Below the pieces are notes generated by a model, which was given only the letters and a program-made list of their open reading frames with translations, was not told the origin of the DNA and did not search any database. This document shows, one piece after another, positions 4,501 to 8,144 of a stretch of 8,144 nucleotides of DNA. Position numbers and translations under genes: made by a program. The DNA is from an uncultured Ruminococcus sp. Its GTDB lineage: Bacteria > Bacillota > Clostridia > Oscillospirales > CAG-272. The stretch is taken from NCBI GenBank assembly GCA_902778205.1, contig CACYWX010000132.1, positions 1-8,144 on the forward strand, read 5' to 3'. Each line of letters begins with the position of its first letter. The first letter of the stretch is position 1.

Positions 4501-6996
4501 TCAGCCGAAGGCAACGCGGATGTCCACAACCTGAACGGAGCCGTCCATGCCGCTCTCCACCAGTCCGAAGGAGCGGACTCCGCCGTTCTGATCCGTATAG
4601 GAGAACCCGTAGAGCGGGTAGATCTCCCCGAAGGACACGGACGCCAGAAGGGGTTTCTCCCAGCTGAAATCCGCCAGCCGGTAGAGCTCCGTGGCGCTGA
4701 AGACCGGTCCCTCGTCCGCGCCGGAATCCTCCAGCTTCAGGGAGAAGAGGACGAAGTTCCTCACCGGGAATTCGGGCGTCAGAAGAACCTTCGCCGCATA
4801 GGGACCCGTGTCGGCGTCGAAGGTCAGGCAGTCCTCCGGGATCCTTCCGGCGTCCGCCTCATGAACCGCCTGAACGAAGCTGTCCTTCCGGTAGATCTCC
4901 GCGCCGCCGTTCTGCACCAGGGTGATCCTGCCGCCAAACTCGCTCACGAAGGCGTCGCCGGACAGCACGGAACCGTTATCCAGCATCAGCTCGTAACGCG
5001 GACCGGAGGCGGACAGGCTCTTTGTTTCCTCGGTCCATGCAAGCGTCCCCTCGTACACCTCGCCGCCGGATTCAAAGGAGAACCGTCCGTCCTCCTCCAC
5101 GGTCAGCACACAGGGAGACGTGCCGGAATACCAGGTGCCGGCGTAGCGGTCCAGGGAATCGGGTTCCGTGGGTTCGTTCGCGGAGAAGCTTTCCTCCCGT
5201 TCCCTCACCCACAGCTCATAGTTCTTGCCGTCGCCCGGGATCGGGCCTTCGCACAGATCCTTCATGGCGGCGTCGGTATAGAACAGCAGCACCTCCAGAT
5301 ACCCGGGCCTAAAGCTCCAGTCCGCCGGAAGGGTGTAGCTCCGGTCTCCTGCTTCCCCGTAGTGACAGAGGATAGTCCGGGTCTTTTCGAAGGCTTTCTT
5401 CAGCTCCTCCTCGAAGGGAACGTCCTCGCCGAGCAGAACCTTTTCGGAATTGCCGTAGCTCTCCAGATCGATGGAGCGGATCAGGACGTTCACGGGCTCC
5501 ACCGTAACGGTCATGGCCTCCTCGCCGGTCTCGTCGAAGTCGTAGACATAGCGGAAGGAGACGTTGTCCCCGACCTTCTTCACGTCGGTCACGGAGCCCA
5601 GCATCAGAGCGTCCGTCAGGGTGCGGTCGTAGAGATAGTGCTCCCCGTCCGCGTTCTGATCGGTGAAGAGATATTCCCCGTTGTCCGGCACGGAAGCGGA
5701 ATAAACAAACCCGCCATGCTCCGGATCGATCTCGAAATAGTCCTCGCCCAGATTGCCGTATCCGCCCGTGTATTCGATCCCGTCCTCATCCGTCCAGGAG
5801 TAGCCGGTGTAGCGGACAATGGAATCCCCGAACCGGAAGTAGGCGGTGCTGTAGGAGCCGTACTCCGCCTCGTTGGCCAGCACCACGGTGCCGTACTGAT
5901 TCAGCAGATTGGTGATGCGGTTGTTCTCGGTGAGAGTCTCCAGGGTAAAGGGCAGCTCCCCGCCTTCCACGGGATCCGGCTCGGTCTCCGGCCAGCTCGC
6001 CTCGTCGAAGGCGAACACCGTGACGGTCTTGCCCGTGGGCTCGATCAGGACCGACTGCTCCTCCACCACGGCGTCGGAGGAAGTCAGAAGGATCCCCTCG
6101 TCCGGAAGGAGGCGCAGCTGCCAGCGGGTGGGATAGTCATAGGTCTCGGTCCGCTCTCCCGCCTCTGTCGTGACGTTCACGTACAGCTTCATGGTCTCGT
6201 CCCAGTCCGCCATGAGCTCCTCGCCCAGCTTTTCCCCGTCGTATTCCACGGTGAATTCGCCGGTGTGCAGAACGTCGTCCAATACGTATTCCCAGCGGAA
6301 GGACCGGATGTCCAGGGTCCCCTTGTCCAGCACCGCCGTGTTGTCGCAGGGCACGGCGCTCCCGTCGTCAAGGACCAGATTCTCGGGCAGGAGGGCCGTG
6401 AAGGTCTCCGCGTCCTCCCCGAGGATCCGGATCTCCCCGGCGGTCTCAACCGGAAGATAATCCGTGATCAGCGCGTCGATCCAGCCGTCATAGACCTCCT
6501 TCTCCGCGCAGACCCAGAGGGAGCTGTACACCTGTCCCTCGTCGCCGACCATGAAGTCGAAGCCACGGTAGCTCCCGGCCACGCTGTGCCAGCTCTCCCC
6601 GTCCGCGGAGGCGTCCGACACGTCGTAGCAGACCCGGTCCCCGTCCCGCATCCACAGGCTCTGGGTCTGACTGCCGCCGTCGTATTCCCGGCGGATGGTG
6701 ACCGATTCGTGACGGCTCAGCAGAGAGGGAATGCCGTTCTGGGCCGTCAGCTCCTCCAGGGTGAAGTTCGCGGCAACCTCGACGGGATCCGGCTCGGGCG
6801 GGAGCGTCTCCGGGGGATCGGTCTCGGGCGCGTCCGTTTCGGTCGGATCGGTGTCGGGCACGGCGGGGACCGGAGTGCCGATGTCCGGGGATCCGCCGTC
6901 CACCTTCTGGATATGCAGACAGGACGACAGCCCCGGCAGAAGGATCAGGACTGCCAGCAGGACCGCCGTATGGGAAAGAAACCGCTTGTGTTTCAT
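4501..6996 (-). CDS. Large secreted lipoprotein with duplicated modules and lipocalin-like domain
   Basis: 831 residues. The N-terminus is a lipoprotein signal peptide: MKHKRF, a hydrophobic stretch to residue 22 and lipobox LSSC with Cys26 as the lipidation site, so the mature protein is anchored to the outer face of the membrane. Residues 36-74 form a flexible Pro/Glu/Asp/Thr-rich linker. Two diverged tandem modules follow (about 78-316 and 350-584; see repeat entry). Residues 617-704 (YAGTWYSG, then VEEDGRFSF and EGTLAW) resemble a lipocalin-like beta barrel. A last domain (about 720-831) has no family I can name. No catalytic motif is visible; a binding or envelope-scaffold role is a guess. 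ATG 6996 has GGAGG (7007-7003) 6 nt upstream. No convincing terminator lies between its stop and the ZIP promoter, so read-through into ZIP is possible. The opposite strand is open for much of this gene, but that is a codon-bias shadow. Confidence 0.9.
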   Translation of the reverse strand: MKHKRFLSHTAVLLAVLILLPGLSSCLHIQKVDGGSPDIGTPVPAVPDTDPTETDAPETDPPETLPPEPDPVEVAANFTLEELTAQNGIPSLLSRHESVTIRREYDGGSQTQSLWMRDGDRVCYDVSDASADGESWHSVAGSYRGFDFMVGDEGQVYSSLWVCAEKEVYDGWIDALITDYLPVETAGEIRILGEDAETFTALLPENLVLDDGSAVPCDNTAVLDKGTLDIRSFRWEYVLDDVLHTGEFTVEYDGEKLGEELMADWDETMKLYVNVTTEAGERTETYDYPTRWQLRLLPDEGILLTSSDAVVEEQSVLIEPTGKTVTVFAFDEASWPETEPDPVEGGELPFTLETLTENNRITNLLNQYGTVVLANEAEYGSYSTAYFRFGDSIVRYTGYSWTDEDGIEYTGGYGNLGEDYFEIDPEHGGFVYSASVPDNGEYLFTDQNADGEHYLYDRTLTDALMLGSVTDVKKVGDNVSFRYVYDFDETGEEAMTVTVEPVNVLIRSIDLESYGNSEKVLLGEDVPFEEELKKAFEKTRTILCHYGEAGDRSYTLPADWSFRPGYLEVLLFYTDAAMKDLCEGPIPGDGKNYELWVREREESFSANEPTEPDSLDRYAGTWYSGTSPCVLTVEEDGRFSFESGGEVYEGTLAWTEETKSLSASGPRYELMLDNGSVLSGDAFVSEFGGRITLVQNGGAEIYRKDSFVQAVHEADAGRIPEDCLTFDADTGPYAAKVLLTPEFPVRNFVLFSLKLEDSGADEGPVFSATELYRLADFSWEKPLLASVSFGEIYPLYGFSYTDQNGGVRSFGLVESGMDGSVQVVDIRVAFG
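5245..6765 (-). repeat. Tandem protein modules within the lipoprotein
   Basis: Copy 1 is residues 78-316 (6765-6049) and copy 2 residues 350-584 (5949-5245). Both begin with the same signature (FTLEELTAQNGIPSLL against FTLETLTENNRITNLL). Both carry a later matching stretch (EAGERTETYDYPTRW... against EAGDRSYTLPADW...), 200 and 198 residues after their starts, followed by similar hydrophobic text (DEGILLTSSDAV against LEVLLFYTDAAM). The copies are too diverged to be a recent DNA duplication. Module ends are approximate. Confidence 0.65.
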
Positions 6997-7128
6997 AAAA
7001 AACCTCCGATCACGTTCAGCCCGCCGCTTCCCCGGAATAAGCGAAGCCGCCGCAGACGCTTTTCTGCCTTCCGTGCGGGCATGGGAGGCAGCCGCGATCC
7101 ATGCCCGGTCATCCGATCCTCATTCTCC

Positions 7129-7140
7129 GGCGCATGCGCC
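7129..7140. repeat. 12-nt perfect palindrome
   Basis: GGCGCATGCGCC equals its own reverse complement. It lies about 130 bp upstream of the lipoprotein start. It could be an operator or simply GC-rich chance; nothing else supports a function. Confidence 0.35.
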
Positions 7141-7231
7141 CGGGAACGCCGTCATCTCAGCCGGAGCCGCCGTTCCACAGCGTTTTCCTCTGAAACGATC
7201 ATTTGCCGATGCCTGCGCGAGGGGAAAGGAG

Positions 7232-7257
7232 TCAGGGCGGAGAGAGATCCGCCCCGA
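7232..7257 (-). terminator. Terminator-like hairpin after the Ig-repeat gene
   Basis: On the minus strand TCGGGGCGGA pairs with TCCGCCCTGA (10 pairs, one G-U) around a 6-nt loop, starting about 30 nt after the Ig-repeat gene stop. The following bases (CTCCTTTCCCC) are pyrimidine-rich but not a true U-run, so termination may be weak or factor-dependent. Confidence 0.5.
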
Positions 7258-7286
7258 CACTTCATTCAGGAGCACGGTCCGTTCAA

Positions 7287-8144
7287 TCAGTTGAAATAGA
7301 TCGCTCCGGTATAATAAACTTCGCCGTTCTTGTCGGTCACGCGGCAGCGGTATTCCGATTCGAGCGTCACAGGGTTGGAGGCCATCTCGAGGATCTGATT
7401 CCTGCCCCAGCTGTACGCCATGTCCTTCCAGTCGCTTTCCGATCCGCCCTTCTTTCTGGACTGCCACTGATAGGCATACGGGGAGGTGCCGCCGGTGACG
7501 TTCGCGCGGAAGCCTTCGGCGACCTTATCCGCAAAGGCGTAGAGCGGAGAAGAAGCCACGACCCGCGTCAACACGGCGGAGTTGGATTTCTCCGTCTTTC
7601 CGTCCGCGTCTTTGACCTCGCACCAGACCAGAACCACGTCGAACATGGACCCTTCCAGAAGCTCATAGCCGTCGCCCATGATAATCGTGCCGTCGGCGTT
7701 CCCCTTGTACGTGTTCTTGCCGATGCCGTTGTCCGCATACCAGGTGTATGTGTACGGAGGCTTGCCGCCTTTCACCGAAACCGTAAAGGTCGGCTTGTCG
7801 GACGCGGAGTTCATCTGGTAATCCTTCGGATGGGAGGTGATGGTCAGGCCCTCGGACGATCCGCCGCCGATGGTGATGGTCACGATGGGCGTGTCCGCGG
7901 TGTTCCCCTTGCTGTCGGTCACGCGGCAGAACATGTAATACTTGTAGTATCTCGTGTCCGGGGAGGCATAGATGGAGGCCTTGCCGAAGTTTGGCGTCCA
8001 TTCGGACATGTCATGCATCTGATCCGCGCCGGGGCCGATGACGGTCGTCAGTCCCCACCACCACTGGTAGGAGTAGGGCTCGGTACCGCCCTTCGCGCTG
8101 GCGGTCAGGCTGTAATTCTCGGAATGGGACGCCAGGGAAACCGT
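7287..8144 (-). CDS. Secreted/surface Ig- or PKD-like repeat protein, C-terminal part
   Basis: The frame is open from the right edge to TGA at 7289-7287, giving 285 residues of the C-terminal end; the start lies outside the window. It consists of about three beta-sandwich repeats of roughly 90-100 residues, each with a GG..PY.Y.W core (residues 19-28, 126-135, 218-227) and a C.VTD..G or C.VKDADG segment (73-80, 175-182, 267-274). This pattern is typical of PKD/Ig-like repeats in bacterial adhesins and cell-surface proteins. The protein ends directly after the last strand (AIYFN) with no LPxTG motif, hydrophobic tail or basic tail, so any anchor must be N-terminal or the protein is released. 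No enzyme domain is visible here. An in-frame ATG at 8018 is internal, because the repeat continues upstream of it. Confidence 0.85.
   Translation of the reverse strand, partial: TVSLASHSENYSLTASAKGGTEPYSYQWWWGLTTVIGPGADQMHDMSEWTPNFGKASIYASPDTRYYKYYMFCRVTDSKGNTADTPIVTITIGGGSSEGLTITSHPKDYQMNSASDKPTFTVSVKGGKPPYTYTWYADNGIGKNTYKGNADGTIIMGDGYELLEGSMFDVVLVWCEVKDADGKTEKSNSAVLTRVVASSPLYAFADKVAEGFRANVTGGTSPYAYQWQSRKKGGSESDWKDMAYSWGRNQILEMASNPVTLESEYRCRVTDKNGEVYYTGAIYFN
7290..8144 (-). repeat. Three Ig/PKD-like protein repeats
   Basis: Approximate units, in protein order: 8144-7860 (cut by the edge), 7859-7548 and 7547-7290. Each has the GG-x-x-PYxYxW core and a later Cys-x-V-x-Asp segment followed by Gly. 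The units differ considerably in sequence, so they are old protein-level repeats, not a recent DNA array. Confidence 0.7.

Larger units (their letters stand above)
6997..7286. other. Intergenic region between the Ig-repeat gene and the lipoprotein gene
   Basis: These 290 bases carry no credible gene. They hold the lipoprotein Shine-Dalgarno (7007-7003), a perfect 12-nt palindrome (7129-7140), a terminator-like hairpin (7232-7257), and a short inverted repeat GGAACG/CGTTCC (7143-7148 and 7171-7176). I searched the minus strand for a consensus -35/-10 pair and found none, so the lipoprotein gene may use a non-consensus promoter or depend on transcription from upstream. Confidence 0.6.

Noticed and set aside
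4861..7299. A very long plus-strand open frame antisense to the lipoprotein gene
   Set aside because: It mirrors the lipoprotein codons in a high-GC3 gene. Its protein has no recognisable domain or signal, and the minus-strand protein has a clear lipobox, linker and repeats.

Overview
The window looks like a chromosomal segment from a GC-rich member of the Clostridia (Bacillota), probably a gut or rumen organism. This rests on strong GGAGG ribosome-binding sites, consensus vegetative promoters, a lipoprotein with a Pro/Glu/Thr-rich linker of clostridial style, a GufA-type ZIP transporter, and a small Cys-rich protein ahead of prfB. Codon third positions are mostly G or C throughout, and no gene stands out as foreign. 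I saw no tRNA, rRNA, insertion sequence, integrase, CRISPR array or phage gene. The taxonomic call is an inference.

Layout, left to right. (1) 1-966, minus strand: most of an intracellular family 5 glycoside hydrolase, cut at its C-terminus by the window edge, with its own promoter at 1034-1063. (2) 1166-3458, plus strand: a divergent housekeeping operon. It has a consensus-like promoter, a 70-residue cysteine-rich protein starting at a GTG (1243), prfB (release factor 2, with no programmed frameshift), and a divergent SpoU/TrmH-type RNA methyltransferase four bases after prfB, closed by an intrinsic terminator. (3) 3463-4471, minus strand: a ZIP metal transporter facing the operon. It is driven by a perfect-consensus promoter and preceded by a leader of about 190 nt holding several hairpins. 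(4) 4501-6996, minus strand: a large secreted lipoprotein built around two diverged tandem copies of a module of about 235 residues, followed by a lipocalin-like barrel and a C-terminal domain. (5) 7287-8144, minus strand: the C-terminal end of a surface or secreted protein made of Ig/PKD-like repeats, open at the right edge.

The plus-strand operon is a translation/RNA-modification unit: RF2 terminates at UGA/UAA, and the methyltransferase modifies an RNA that is probably ribosomal. The minus-strand genes deal with the outside world: divalent metal uptake, an envelope lipoprotein, an adhesin-like repeat protein, and sugar hydrolysis at the far left. They do not obviously form one pathway.

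I did not find a convincing undescribed biological system. The points most worth a second look are the structured ZIP leader, the altered motif 3 of the methyltransferase, the internally duplicated lipoprotein, and the small Cys-rich partner of prfB.
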